Assembly (NCBI RefSeq): GCF_011090165.1 | Contig: NZ_JAADJT010000003.1 | Coordinates: 310,001-374,000, forward strand | Origin: Duganella aceris | Lineage (GTDB): Bacteria > Pseudomonadota > Gammaproteobacteria > Burkholderiales > Burkholderiaceae_D | DNA length: 64,000 nt | Reading direction: 5' to 3' | In this document: piece after piece, positions 19,008-27,964 of the stretch | Layout of the letters: each line of letters starts with the position of its first letter | Position numbering within the stretch: the stretch's first letter is position 1 | Translations under genes and position numbers: made by a program | The notes under the pieces: model-generated | Database searches by the model: none | Told to the model about the DNA's origin: nothing | What the model saw: only the letters and a program-made list of their open reading frames with translations

Positions 19008-19403
19008 ATGAAAACCGCCACCAAACTGCTGAACGACTACCTCGCCAACATCCAGAATCCAGCCGCCGCAGCGGCGCTGTTCGCCGAGGACGGCGTGCTG
19101 GAACTGCCGTCCTTGAAATCGCTGGGCATCAACGCGCGCGCCGTCGGCCCGGTCGCGATCGAATCGTTCATCGCCGGCCTGCTGAAGAACGTGCCGGACT
19201 TCCGCTTCAAGGACATCGAACTGCTGATCGACGGCGAGGACCAGGCCTTCGGCGAATACAGCGTCGAGGCCAAGGTGCTGTCGACCGGCAAGCTCTACAA
19301 GCAAACCTACGCCGGCCGCCTGGTCGCTGAAAACGGCAAGATCAAGCTGCTGCGCGAAGCGCTGGACACCTTGGCCGCCGCCAAGGCCTTCACGCCGGAC
19401 TGA
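19008..19403 (+). CDS. SnoaL/NTF2-like small protein
   Basis: A 131-residue protein with the alpha-plus-beta cone pattern of SnoaL/nuclear transport factor 2-like proteins: an N-terminal helix (ATKLLNDYLANIQ), FAEDGVLELPS, a middle FRFKDIELLIDGEDQAFGEYSV strand pair, and the final strand around YAGRLVAENGKIKLLREALD. Many such proteins are isomerases or of unknown function. No signal peptide. It is convergent with the monooxygenase-like gene (2 bp between stops). The specific role is unknown. Confidence 0.75.
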   Translation: MKTATKLLNDYLANIQNPAAAAALFAEDGVLELPSLKSLGINARAVGPVAIESFIAGLLKNVPDFRFKDIELLIDGEDQAFGEYSVEAKVLSTGKLYKQTYAGRLVAENGKIKLLREALDTLAAAKAFTPD

Positions 19404-19405
19404 GC

Positions 19406-19693
19406 TTAGACCAGCTGGTTCAGCTTGACGATCTGGATGTCGGCCTTGCCGCCGATGCTGGCGACCAGTTCCTGGAAATGCGGCGTGGCTTCGTGCGCCG
19501 CCAGCGCTTCCTCGTCGCGCCAGGCTTCCAGCATGATGAAGCTGGCGTGGTTGCCCAGGTCCACGTTCAAATCGTAGCGCAGGCAACCGGCTTCGGCGCG
19601 GCTATGCGGCACCACGCGCTCCAGCGCGGCGCGGACGATGGCTTCATTGCCTTCCTTGGCGGTGATGGTGGCGACGACGATCAGATCGTTCAT
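19406..19693 (-). CDS. ABM-domain quinol monooxygenase-like protein (YgiN type)
   Basis: A 95-residue single ABM (antibiotic biosynthesis monooxygenase) domain: IVVATITAKEGNEAIVRAAL at the start, GCLRYDLNVDLGNHASFIMLEAW in the middle, and HxxTPHFQEL near the end. Members form dimeric ferredoxin-like folds and act as cofactor-free oxygenases or heme/quinone-binding proteins. Length is normal for the family. The substrate is not predictable. Confidence 0.85.
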   Translation of the reverse strand: MNDLIVVATITAKEGNEAIVRAALERVVPHSRAEAGCLRYDLNVDLGNHASFIMLEAWRDEEALAAHEATPHFQELVASIGGKADIQIVKLNQLV

Positions 19694-19805
19694 AAACAGT
19701 CCCTAGAGTGGAGGAAACCAACATGATGGGGCCGCTTCCCGAATCGAAAAGGGCCGCCGTGAAAATACCGCTATCATCACCGCATCGACTTGCAAGGAGA
19801 GACGC

Positions 19806-20549
19806 ATGGCACAGATTCGGGTGGGCATAGGCGGCTGGGAGTTCGCGCCGTGGCGCGAGACCTTCTACCCCAAGGATGTGCCGCAGAAAAAGGCGCTGGA
19901 ATACGCCAGCAGCCAGGTCACCAGCATCGAGATCAACGGCACTTTCTACCGCACCGCCAAGCCGGAACACTTCGCCTCCTGGGCCGCGCGCACACCGGAC
20001 GATTTCATGTTCGCCGTCAAGGCCAGCCGCTACGCCACCAACCGCAAGGTGCTGGCCGAGGCCGGCGAGTCGATCGAGCGCTTCATCGACAGCGGCCTGA
20101 ACGAACTGGGCGACAAGCTCGGTCCGCTGCTGTGGCAACTGGCGGCCACCAAGCAGTTCGACCCCGCCGACGTCGAAGCCTTCTTCAAGCTGCTGCCGCC
20201 CAAGCTGGGCACGCGCAAGCTGCGCCACGTGCTGGACGCGCGCCACGACAGTTTCCTGTGCGACGACTACCTGAAGCTGGCGCGCAAGTACAAGGTCGCC
20301 ACCGTGATCACCGACTCGCCCAAATATCCCAACTTCACCGACGTCACCGGCGAGTTCGTCTACGCCCGCTTGATGGACGCGCAAAGCGGCATCGCCACCG
20401 GCTACACCAAGCCGGCATTGAAGCAGTGGGCCACCACCGCCAGGCAATGGCAGCAAGAGGCGAAGTCGGGCGAGGTCTACGTTTACTTCATCAACGGCGC
20501 CAAGGAACGCGCGCCGGCGGCGGCGCAACATCTGCTCACCTTGCTGTAA
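19806..20549 (+). CDS. DUF72 domain protein
   Basis: A 247-residue protein of the DUF72 (YecE-like) family with a predicted TIM-barrel. Signatures: VGIGGWEFAPWRETFYP, SSQVTSIEINGTFYR, FMFAVKASRYATN, LRHVLDARHDSF and the C-terminal VYVYFINGAKERAP. The ribosome site AAGGAGA lies 6 bp before the ATG. Function of the family is unknown. It precedes gmk but with a separate promoter-like sequence between them. Confidence 0.9.
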   Translation: MAQIRVGIGGWEFAPWRETFYPKDVPQKKALEYASSQVTSIEINGTFYRTAKPEHFASWAARTPDDFMFAVKASRYATNRKVLAEAGESIERFIDSGLNELGDKLGPLLWQLAATKQFDPADVEAFFKLLPPKLGTRKLRHVLDARHDSFLCDDYLKLARKYKVATVITDSPKYPNFTDVTGEFVYARLMDAQSGIATGYTKPALKQWATTARQWQQEAKSGEVYVYFINGAKERAPAAAQHLLTLL

Positions 20550-20550
20550 A

Positions 20551-20580
20551 TTGGATGGCTGTCCTTGCTCTTGGTAAAAT
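20551..20580 (+). promoter_or_regulatory. candidate sigma-70 promoter for gmk-rpoZ
   Basis: TTGGAT, 18 bp, then TGG-TAAAAT (an extended -10). The last base of the -10 is 52 bp before the gmk ATG. Fit is reasonable, untested. Confidence 0.45.
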
Positions 20581-20632
20581 ACGTCTTTGGGCGACGACAT
20601 CGCGCGCCCGTCTACGTTTTTGAGGGATAGAC

Positions 20633-21271
20633 ATGAGTTCAACCAACGCATTCGCGGGCAGCCTGTTCATGGTGGTCGCGCCGTCCGGCGCCGGCAAGTC
20701 GACGCTGGTCAACGCGCTGCTGGCGCAGGAGCCGACCATCAAGCTGTCGATCTCGACCACCACGCGCGCGCCGCGTCCGGGCGAAACCCACGGCCAGCAA
20801 TACTACTTCACCAGCGCCGAGGATTTCGTCGCGCGCGCCAAGGCCGGCGAGTTCCTCGAGTGGGCCGAAGTGCACGGCAATTACTACGGCACCTCGCGCC
20901 TGATGGTGGAAGAACAGATGGCGACCGGCACCGACATTCTGCTGGAAATCGATTGGCAGGGCGCGCGCCAGGTGAAGAAGCAATTCCCGCAGGCGGCCGG
21001 CATTTTCATCCTGCCGCCGTCGATCGCCGCGCTGGAGGAACGCCTGAATAAACGCGCCACCGACGAACCGCACGTGATCACCAAACGGCTGCTGGCGGCG
21101 GGCGGCGAAATCGCCCACGCTCCGGAGTTCGAGTATGCTATCATCAACGAAGAATTTGCAGTCGCCCTGTCGGAACTGACGGCGATTGTGAGAGCGGCCC
21201 GTTGCCGGTTTGCGCAACAAGCGGCGCGCAACGCCTCGCTATTTGCCCAACTGGGTATCCACGCTGAATAA
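20633..21271 (+). CDS. gmk: guanylate kinase
   Basis: Cytosolic enzyme that phosphorylates GMP to GDP with ATP; 212 residues. P-loop [10 protein letters not shown] near the N-terminus (residues 17-26), then the GMP-binding segment [26 protein letters not shown], and [15 protein letters not shown]. It heads the gmk-rpoZ-spoT order known from E. coli, with rpoZ 24 bp downstream. This puts nucleotide supply and (p)ppGpp synthesis together. Confidence 0.97.
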   Translation: MSSTNAFAGSLFMVVAPSGAGKSTLVNALLAQEPTIKLSISTTTRAPRPGETHGQQYYFTSAEDFVARAKAGEFLEWAEVHGNYYGTSRLMVEEQMATGTDILLEIDWQGARQVKKQFPQAAGIFILPPSIAALEERLNKRATDEPHVITKRLLAAGGEIAHAPEFEYAIINEEFAVALSELTAIVRAARCRFAQQAARNASLFAQLGIHAE

Positions 21272-21295
21272 ATACACAAGATTTTAGGAGTTAAG

Positions 21296-21499
21296 ATGGC
21301 CCGCATTACAATTGAAGATTGTCTGAAAAATATTCCTAACCGTTTCCAGCTGACGCTGGCCGCGACCTATCGCGCACGCCAACTGCTGCAAGGCCATACC
21401 CCGAAGGTCGAAGCCAAGGACAAGCCGACCGTCGTCGCGCTGCGCGAAATCGCCGCCGGCAAAGTGGGTATCGAAATGCTGAAAAAGGTCCCAATGTAA
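21296..21499 (+). CDS. rpoZ: RNA polymerase omega subunit
   Basis: A 67-residue omega subunit that aids assembly of the beta-prime subunit and forms part of the ppGpp site on RNA polymerase. Signature [10 protein letters not shown] at the start and [16 protein letters not shown] in the middle; the C-terminal region is short, as in betaproteobacteria. Ribosome site TTTAGGAG lies a few bases upstream. It lies between gmk and spoT. Confidence 0.96.
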   Translation: MARITIEDCLKNIPNRFQLTLAATYRARQLLQGHTPKVEAKDKPTVVALREIAAGKVGIEMLKKVPM

Positions 21500-21580
21500 G
21501 TTGGGCCCGCGTTCCCAATAATGTGAATGATGTGGTTTAGCAGTAGTATTAGACATTCTCATTAGACGGAACGCACACGT

Positions 21581-23914
21581 ATGAATCCGATCCCTGCCGA
21601 TCCGACACTTAGCGGCAAGCCCGCCAGGGCAAAACAGCCGGCCAAAGCGCCGGCTGCAGCCGTGTCCGGAGCAAACGCAGGGGATAGCACCGTCTCCACC
21701 ATCGCCTCATCCGCACCAGCCCCCGCCCCGCCTGTGATTTCTTCGTCGCCCCTGGCCACGCCCACCCTGACCGCCGGCGTCGCCTCGGTCACGCACCTGA
21801 CCGAAAAACTCGCCGAGTACATGACCGCCGCCGACCTGAAAAAGGTCAAGGAAGCGTATCGCTTCTCGGACGAAATGCACCTCGGCCAGGTGCGCAAGTC
21901 GGGCGAGCCGTACATCTCGCATCCGATCGCCGTGGCCGAGATCTGCGCCGACTGGAAACTCGACGCGCAAGCGATCATGGCGGCGCTGCTGCACGACGTG
22001 ATGGAGGACCAGGACGTCAAGAAGGACGAGCTGATCGAACGCTTCGGCGCGCCGGTGGCCAATCTGGTCGACGGCCTGTCCAAGCTGGAGAAGATCGAGT
22101 TCCAGAGCCAGATCGAAGCGCAGGCGGAAAACTTCCGCAAGATGCTGCTGGCGATGGCGTCCGACGTGCGCGTGATCCTGATCAAGCTGGCCGACCGCCT
22201 GCACAATATGCGCACCATGGAGGTGATGGCGCCGGCCAAGAAGGCGCGCATCTCCAGCGAGACGATGGAAGTGTACGTGCCGATCGCGCACCGCCTCGGC
22301 CTGAACAACATCTACCGCGAACTGCAGGACCTGTCGTTCTCGCACCTGTATCCGATGCGCTACCGCACCTTGGGCAAGGCGGTGAAGGCGGCGCGCGGCA
22401 ACCGGCGCGAGGTGGTCAAGAAAATCCTCGAGTCGGTCAAGAACACGCTGGCGATGGCGGAGATCGAGGCCGAGGTCTACGGCCGCGAAAAAACCCTGTA
22501 CGGCATCTACAAGAAGATGCGCAGCAAGCACCTGTCGTTCTCGCAGGTGCTGGACGTGTACGGCTTCCGCGTGGTGGTCGACAGCTTCCCGAATTGCTAT
22601 GTCGCGCTGGGCACGCTGCACTCGCTGTACAAGCCGATGCCGGGCAAGTTCAAGGACTACATCGCGATCCGCAAGCTGAACGGCTACCAGTCGCTGCACA
22701 CCACCTTGATCGGCCCGTACGGCACGCCGGTCGAGTTCCAGATCCGCACCCAGGAAATGCACCGCACCGCCGAATCCGGCGTGGCCGCGCACTGGCTGTA
22801 CAAGAACGGCGACGCGAACATGTCGGACCTGCAGCAGCGCACCCATGCGTGGCTGCAATCGCTGCTCGACATCCAGCAGCAGACCGGCGACTCGGCCGAA
22901 TTCCTGGAACACGTCAAGGTCGACCTGTTCCCGGATTCGGTGTACGTGTTCACGCCGAAATCGAAGATCATCGCGCTGCCGCGCGGCGCCACGCCGATCG
23001 ACTTCGCGTACTCGATCCACACCGGCATCGGCGACCACACGGTGTCGGTGACGATCAACAACGAACCGGCGTCGCTGCGCACCGAATTGCGCAACGGCGA
23101 CATCGTCGAGATCGTGACCGATTCGTCGTCGCGGCCGAGTCCGACCTGGTTGTCGTTCGTGCGCACCGGCAAGGCGCGTTCGGCGATCCGCCACCATCTG
23201 CGCACCATCAACCTGCCGGAATCGATCACGCTGGGGCAGCAGTTGCTGGCGCAGGCGCTATCGTCGCTGGGCATGCAGTCCGACCTGGAAGAGCACCTGA
23301 TCGAACGGCTGCTGAACGAATCGAGCGCCAAGTCGATGGACGAGCTGCATGCCGACATCGGCATCGGCAAGCGCATGGCGGCGCTGGTGGCGCGGCACAT
23401 CTTCGGCCTGCGCGGCGGCGAATCGGCCAGCGCGCCGGTGGACCACAACAGCGCGGCAGAGCTGGACCCGGTCACCATCTGCGGCAGCGAAGGCGTCTCG
23501 GTGCAGTTGGCGCCGTGCTGCCTGCCGATCCCGGGCGACTCGATCATCGGCCAGCTGCGCCGCGACCAGGGCTTGCTGGTGCACACCTTCGACTGCACGC
23601 TGGCCAAGCGGCAGAAGGCCAAGGAGCCGGACCGCTGGATCGCGGTCAAGTGGGGCACCGAGCTGAACCGCCGTTTCGACAGCCGCATCAAGCTGCTGAT
23701 CAACAACGAAAAAGGGATCCTGGCGCGGGTGGCGGCGGAGATCGGCGAATCGGACGCCAACATCATCTATGTCGGCATGGACGAGGACAAGGAACACGTG
23801 CTGCACCAATTGCGTTTCACCATCCAGGTGAAGGACCGGGTGCACCTGGCGGGCCTGCTGCGCAACGTGCGCCGCGTGGCCGGCGTCAACCGCATTCTGC
23901 GCGAGCGCAGCTAG
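21581..23914 (+). CDS. spoT: bifunctional (p)ppGpp synthetase/hydrolase (RSH, SpoT type)
   Basis: Stringent-response enzyme of 777 residues that makes and degrades (p)ppGpp. After an Ala/Pro-rich low-complexity leader of about 65 residues come the HD hydrolase domain with intact HDVMED, the synthetase domain with KFKDYIAIRKLNGYQSLHTT and EFQIRTQEMH, a TGS domain (VYVFTPKSKIIALPRGATPIDFAY), a helical/zinc-finger region (with APCCLPIPGD) and a C-terminal ACT domain. The basic KFKD in place of RelA's EFDD marks the bifunctional SpoT type. The leader before MTAADLKKVKEAYRF may be dispensable, and a later start is conceivable. Confidence 0.96.
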   Translation: MNPIPADPTLSGKPARAKQPAKAPAAAVSGANAGDSTVSTIASSAPAPAPPVISSSPLATPTLTAGVASVTHLTEKLAEYMTAADLKKVKEAYRFSDEMHLGQVRKSGEPYISHPIAVAEICADWKLDAQAIMAALLHDVMEDQDVKKDELIERFGAPVANLVDGLSKLEKIEFQSQIEAQAENFRKMLLAMASDVRVILIKLADRLHNMRTMEVMAPAKKARISSETMEVYVPIAHRLGLNNIYRELQDLSFSHLYPMRYRTLGKAVKAARGNRREVVKKILESVKNTLAMAEIEAEVYGREKTLYGIYKKMRSKHLSFSQVLDVYGFRVVVDSFPNCYVALGTLHSLYKPMPGKFKDYIAIRKLNGYQSLHTTLIGPYGTPVEFQIRTQEMHRTAESGVAAHWLYKNGDANMSDLQQRTHAWLQSLLDIQQQTGDSAEFLEHVKVDLFPDSVYVFTPKSKIIALPRGATPIDFAYSIHTGIGDHTVSVTINNEPASLRTELRNGDIVEIVTDSSSRPSPTWLSFVRTGKARSAIRHHLRTINLPESITLGQQLLAQALSSLGMQSDLEEHLIERLLNESSAKSMDELHADIGIGKRMAALVARHIFGLRGGESASAPVDHNSAAELDPVTICGSEGVSVQLAPCCLPIPGDSIIGQLRRDQGLLVHTFDCTLAKRQKAKEPDRWIAVKWGTELNRRFDSRIKLLINNEKGILARVAAEIGESDANIIYVGMDEDKEHVLHQLRFTIQVKDRVHLAGLLRNVRRVAGVNRILRERS

Positions 23915-23935
23915 CGCTACCCCGCACTGCCAGGC

Positions 23936-23965
23936 AGGGTCAGACCCCGTACGGGGTCTGACCCT
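23936..23965. repeat. REP-type palindrome, copy 2
   Basis: A perfect 30-bp palindrome with the same 28-bp core as 13922-13951; only the outermost pair differs (A/T instead of G/C). It lies 22 bp after the spoT stop and 25 bp from the end of the RAYT gene. A second stem, CCTTAAGCG (23963-23971) with CGCTTAAGG (23987-23995), begins at its edge and runs into the RAYT stop codon. Together they may terminate both convergent genes. Confidence 0.9.
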
Positions 23966-23989
23966 TAAGCGGTACATCATGCGTATCGC

Positions 23990-24637
23990 TTAAGGTTGCG
24001 GGGCAGGTTTTGCGCTGGCGATGAACTGTTTGTCCCCCAACACCCCACCCCGATTGCCTGCGGCGCGAATCTGTTCGATCTGTATCGGGGTAAAGGCTTC
24101 TTGAAATAGCCGGAGGTACGCCTGCCTGCGCTCCGAGGCATCCCGCCCCAGACGCTGGTACATCGCATGTGGCGCCACCAGCGCGTCGTGCCGGCCTTCG
24201 GCATTCGCCCGATAGCTGGACCACTTGTAATTCCCGGGGAAACGCACCATTCCCGCCCGCACCGGATTGAGCTCAATATACCGCTGGCACATCAGGAAAT
24301 ATCCCTCCGTCTGCACCAGACAGCTCTTGTACCGTCCATCCCACACCGTGCCGGTGGTCCGCTGCCGCGCATTTAGATATTGCGCATAAGCCTGCGCCAC
24401 GCCCTTCATCATCGCCGCCAGACGCGGCGCGTCCGGCACGCTGAGCAACAAATGCACGTGATTACTCATCAATACATACGCATGCACGCTGCACTGAACC
24501 GACAACGCCTGCTCATGCAGCCATTCCCGATACGCATGAAAATCATGATCGACAAAAAAGCACGGCTGCCTGTCATGCCCACGCTGAATCACATGCAGCG
24601 GCACCGCTGACAGCAATGCTCTCGAAGCGCGTGGCAT
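23990..24637 (-). CDS. REP-associated tyrosine transposase (RAYT, Y1/IS200-like)
   Basis: A 215-residue Y1 transposase-family protein. HUH metal motif is HVH at residues 60-62 in LMSNHVHLLL; the catalytic-tyrosine helix is in GYFLMCQRYIELNPVRAG (Tyr113 or Tyr120). HVIQRG near the N-terminus and WDGRYKS are also typical. RAYTs are single-copy domesticated transposases thought to spread REP palindromes rather than themselves. The ATG at 24635-24637 has GGGAG about 8 bp upstream. A REP palindrome flanks the 3' side; no palindrome is seen on the 5' side (24638-24713). Confidence 0.9.
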   Translation of the reverse strand: MPRASRALLSAVPLHVIQRGHDRQPCFFVDHDFHAYREWLHEQALSVQCSVHAYVLMSNHVHLLLSVPDAPRLAAMMKGVAQAYAQYLNARQRTTGTVWDGRYKSCLVQTEGYFLMCQRYIELNPVRAGMVRFPGNYKWSSYRANAEGRHDALVAPHAMYQRLGRDASERRQAYLRLFQEAFTPIQIEQIRAAGNRGGVLGDKQFIASAKPAPQP

Positions 24638-24713
24638 GGCATGTCTCCCGGAAGTATGCCGCCAACATAGCAAACGCCGGACACACCAGCTTGACCACGC
24701 TCAAACGCCTTGC

Positions 24714-25280
24714 TTAATCGGCGGCCGGCGCCGGGTAGCTCACTTCGAGGATCTCCAGCTCCTCCACCCCGTGCGGCGCCTGGAAGGTGATGGTGTCGCC
24801 CTCGCGCGCCTTGGTCAGCGCGCGCGCCACCGGCGCCACCCAGCTGATCCTGCCGTTCAATGGATCGAGCTCGTCGATGCCGACGATGGTGATGGTGCGG
24901 GTTTCATCATGCTGGTTGCTGTAGGTGACCGTGGCGCCGAAGAACACCTGGTCGCTGCCATGATGCACGCTGGGGTCGACGATCGCGGCCGAATCCATGC
25001 GCTTGGTCAGGAAACGGATGCGGCGGTCGATCTCGCGCAGCCGCCGCTTGCCGTAAATGTAGTCGCCATTCTCCGACCGGTCGCCGTTGGACGCGGCCCA
25101 ATGCACGATGCGCACCACTTCCGGCCGGTCGACGTCGATCAGCCGCAGCAGCTCGTCCTTGATGCGCTGATAGCCTTCCGGACGGATGTAGTTCTTCGAG
25201 CCGGCCGGGATCGCCAAGGCCAGCGCCGCCGCCTCTTCATCCTCGTCCTGATCCGACTCTTTGACAAATGCTTTATTCAT
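24714..25280 (-). CDS. greB: transcription elongation factor GreB
   Basis: Factor of 188 residues that enters the RNA polymerase secondary channel and promotes cleavage of backtracked RNA. The N-terminal coiled-coil has the tip acidic residues in ASNGDRSENGDYIYGKRRLREID; the C-terminal FKBP-like domain contains VFFGATVTYSN and WVAPVARALTKAREGD. The start at 25278-25280 (MNKAFVKES) has AGG 6 bp upstream. An acidic DQDEDEE stretch in the first 30 residues extends the usual GreB N-terminus. Confidence 0.94.
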   Translation of the reverse strand: MNKAFVKESDQDEDEEAAALALAIPAGSKNYIRPEGYQRIKDELLRLIDVDRPEVVRIVHWAASNGDRSENGDYIYGKRRLREIDRRIRFLTKRMDSAAIVDPSVHHGSDQVFFGATVTYSNQHDETRTITIVGIDELDPLNGRISWVAPVARALTKAREGDTITFQAPHGVEELEILEVSYPAPAAD

Positions 25281-25338
25281 GCGGCCTATTGTAACGTCTT
25301 TCACGTATCATGATGCCTAAGGAACAACGCTGCCCACA

Positions 25339-25905
25339 ATGAGACCATTCTACCGATTCCAACGCTGGTTGCTGGCGCCGCTGGTGTATCTGGCGGCCCT
25401 GCTGTTGCTGCTGGAAGACTGGCTGTGGGAGCTCGGCATGCGCGGCATGAGCCGGCTGGCCGCCTGGCCGCCGCTGCACCGGCTCGAGGCCTGGATCTGC
25501 CGCCTCGGCCCGAAGGCGGCGCTGGTGCTGTTCGTGCTGCCGGCCACGCTGCTGTTTCCGGTCAAGCTGATCGCGCTGTGGGCGATGGCCAACGGCTATC
25601 CGCTCACCGGGCTGCTGGTGATCGTGCTGGCCAAGCTGGGCGGCGCGGCGGCGGTGGCGCGGCTGTATTTGCTGACGCGGCCGGTGTTGCTGTCGATCGT
25701 CTGGTTCGCCGCGCTGCTGACCTGGTTTCTGGCGCTTAAGGAGCGCTGGATCGAACGGCTACGCGCCACCGCCGCCTGGCGCGAAGTGACGGCGCTGGCC
25801 AAGGCCTTCCGCCACTGGCGCCAGCACGCCGCGCCGCGCCCCGGCAGCTGGACCGCGCGCTTCCGCCGCCTGCTGAAACGTTTCCGCGCCCGCTGGCGCG
25901 CCTGA
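25339..25905 (+). CDS. small integral membrane protein, unknown
   Basis: A 188-residue protein with about three hydrophobic segments: residues 10-27, 58-88 and 95-132. It ends in a strongly basic Arg-rich tail (RRLLKRFRARWRA), consistent with cytosolic location by the positive-inside rule. I do not recognise a family. It is 19 bp upstream of the histidine kinase in the same direction, so it may be part of that two-component operon, perhaps a membrane partner for a kinase that itself lacks membrane segments. Confidence 0.6.
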   Translation: MRPFYRFQRWLLAPLVYLAALLLLLEDWLWELGMRGMSRLAAWPPLHRLEAWICRLGPKAALVLFVLPATLLFPVKLIALWAMANGYPLTGLLVIVLAKLGGAAAVARLYLLTRPVLLSIVWFAALLTWFLALKERWIERLRATAAWREVTALAKAFRHWRQHAAPRPGSWTARFRRLLKRFRARWRA

Positions 25906-25924
25906 CCCCACCATTAAAGAGACC

Positions 25925-27115
25925 ATGACCGCGGCATCCCGACAACACAAGGACAGCAAGGCGATGGCCGAGGAGCTGGAACAAGTCCGCGCCCGCTTCG
26001 ACGCCATCGTCTCCAACACGCCGGGACTGGTGTTCCAGTTCGCGCTGCACCCCGACGGCAAGGTCAGCTTTCCCTACCTGAGCGACGGCTGCCAGGCGCT
26101 GCTCGGCCTGACCGCCGCCGACCTGCGCCAGCACCCGGAGCGCTTTCTGGAACTGATCCTGTCCGACGACCGCAAATCCTACCAGGACGCGATGCAGGCG
26201 TCGGCCACGGCGCTGTGGAGCTGGAACTGGGAGGGCCGGATCTGGGTCGAGGCGTGGAAGGACGTCAAGTGGATCAACCTGCGCTGCACCCCGCACGCGC
26301 AGCCGGACGGCGCGGTGCGCTGGGACGGCATCATGACCAACATCACCGAGAGCAAGCAGGAGCAGATGGAGGTGCGCCATTCGCGCGCCCGCCTGGCCGA
26401 GCTGAGCGCCCACACCGATCGCGTCAAGGAACAGGAGCGCACCCGCATCGCGCGCGAGATCCACGACGAGCTGGGCGGCAACCTGACCGCGATCAAGATG
26501 GCGCTGGCGATGCTGGCGGCGCGCATCGACAGCAGCGGCGCCGGCGCCGACCCGGCGCTGCGCGACAAGACCGACTACGTCGACGCCCTGGTCGACCGCA
26601 CCATCGACGCCATCCACCGCATCTCGCTCGACCTGCGCCCGGCGCTGCTGGACCTGGGCCTGGTGGCGGCGCTGGAGTGGCAGGTCGGCGAGTTCGCCAG
26701 GCAGAGCGGCATCGAGGCCCAGTTCAGCGCCAACCAGCGCGAGATCGCGCTCGACAACGACCAGGCCACGGCGCTGTTCCGCATCGCCCAGGAGGCGCTG
26801 ACCAATATCGCCAAGCACGCTCACGCCGGCAAGGTGACGGTCAAGCTGGCGCGGCTGCGCCACCACGTCAGCCTGAAAATCAGCGACAACGGACGCGGCA
26901 TCCGCCCGGCCGACCGCAGCAAGCCGGCCTCGTTCGGCCTGCGCGGCATGGCGGAACGGGCGCGCGCGCTGGGCGGAACGTTGACGCTGAGCCACGCCGC
27001 CGGCGGCGGCACCGTGGTCGCGATTAAAATTAAGCAAGATACCGCACGCGAGAGCCTCATCGCGGCCGCCGCTGGCGCTACAATAGCTGGAGAAAACATT
27101 TCCGCCGCGAAATAG
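25925..27115 (+). CDS. PAS-containing soluble histidine kinase (HisKA_3/NarX type)
   Basis: A 396-residue sensor kinase without membrane segments. A PAS-like domain (about 22-142, DAIVSNTPGLVFQFAL ... MTNITESK), a linker helix, then the HisKA_3 dimerisation helix ERTRIAREIHDELG with phosphorylated His180, and an HATPase domain (ALTNIAKHAHAG as N-box, ISDNGRGI as G1, GLRGMAERARALGG as G2). This kinase class pairs with NarL/FixJ regulators, and one follows 52 bp downstream. The signal is unknown; a PAS domain suggests a small ligand or redox cue. Confidence 0.92.
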   Translation: MTAASRQHKDSKAMAEELEQVRARFDAIVSNTPGLVFQFALHPDGKVSFPYLSDGCQALLGLTAADLRQHPERFLELILSDDRKSYQDAMQASATALWSWNWEGRIWVEAWKDVKWINLRCTPHAQPDGAVRWDGIMTNITESKQEQMEVRHSRARLAELSAHTDRVKEQERTRIAREIHDELGGNLTAIKMALAMLAARIDSSGAGADPALRDKTDYVDALVDRTIDAIHRISLDLRPALLDLGLVAALEWQVGEFARQSGIEAQFSANQREIALDNDQATALFRIAQEALTNIAKHAHAGKVTVKLARLRHHVSLKISDNGRGIRPADRSKPASFGLRGMAERARALGGTLTLSHAAGGGTVVAIKIKQDTARESLIAAAAGATIAGENISAAK

Positions 27116-27167
27116 CACGCCTCACGGCGCGCGGGCGCGAAATTTACACCAGGGTTCAGAGATTCAC

Positions 27168-27815
27168 ATGACAGAAAAAGCCACCATCAAGGTCTTCATC
27201 GCCGACGACCATGCCATCGTGCGCGAGGGCTTGAAACAGATCCTGGCCGAGACGCGCGACATCGTGGTCGCCGGCGAGGCCGAGAACGGCGTCGACGCCA
27301 TCAAGCTGTTCCGCAAGTCCGAGTGCCAGGTGATGCTGCTCGACATTTCGATGCCGGACCGCAGCGGCATCGAGGTGCTCAAGCAGATCAAGAAGGAAAA
27401 ACCGGAGCTGGCGGTGCTGATGCTGTCGATGCACCGCGAGGACCAGTACGCGATCCGCTCGCTGAAGGCCGGCGCGTCCGGCTACCTGACCAAGCAGAGC
27501 GCGCCGCGCGAGCTGGTGACGGCGATCCGCCAGGTGGCCGGCGGCCTCAAGTACATCAGCCCGGCGCTGGCGCAGGAACTGGCCAACCACGTCGGCGAGG
27601 ACCACGAGGCGCCGCCGCACGACACGCTGTCCGACCGCGAGTACCAGACCTTGACCATGATCGCCTCCGGCAAGACGGTGGGGGTGATCGCCAAGGAGTT
27701 GTCGCTGTCGGTCAAGACCGTCAGCGAATACCGCGCCCGGCTGCTGGTCAAGATGAAGCTGAAAAACAGCGCCGAACTGACGCACTACGCGATCAAGAAT
27801 CAATTGATAGAATAA
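27168..27815 (+). CDS. NarL/FixJ-family response regulator
   Basis: A 215-residue DNA-binding regulator. Receiver: IADDHAIVREGL, phosphoacceptor Asp59 in MLLDISMP, and Lys in GYLTKQ. The LuxR-type helix-turn-helix (about 148-213) has TLSDREYQTL, VIAKELSLSVKTVSEYRARL. It directly follows its likely kinase. Targets are unknown, though the next gene is a diguanylate cyclase and the flagellar region starts 2 kb downstream. Confidence 0.94.
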   Translation: MTEKATIKVFIADDHAIVREGLKQILAETRDIVVAGEAENGVDAIKLFRKSECQVMLLDISMPDRSGIEVLKQIKKEKPELAVLMLSMHREDQYAIRSLKAGASGYLTKQSAPRELVTAIRQVAGGLKYISPALAQELANHVGEDHEAPPHDTLSDREYQTLTMIASGKTVGVIAKELSLSVKTVSEYRARLLVKMKLKNSAELTHYAIKNQLIE

Positions 27816-27964
27816 GGCGGCGCGGCGGCGCGCGCGCCTTGCCGGATCGAACACGTTTAATGCTGCGATGAAAGACGCCTTCCCGCCCTTTATTCAGGCT
27901 ATGCCGTCCAGGACAATGACTTATCATGGTGTAATAGAGAATCCCTAAAGAGGCCGCCTGCACT

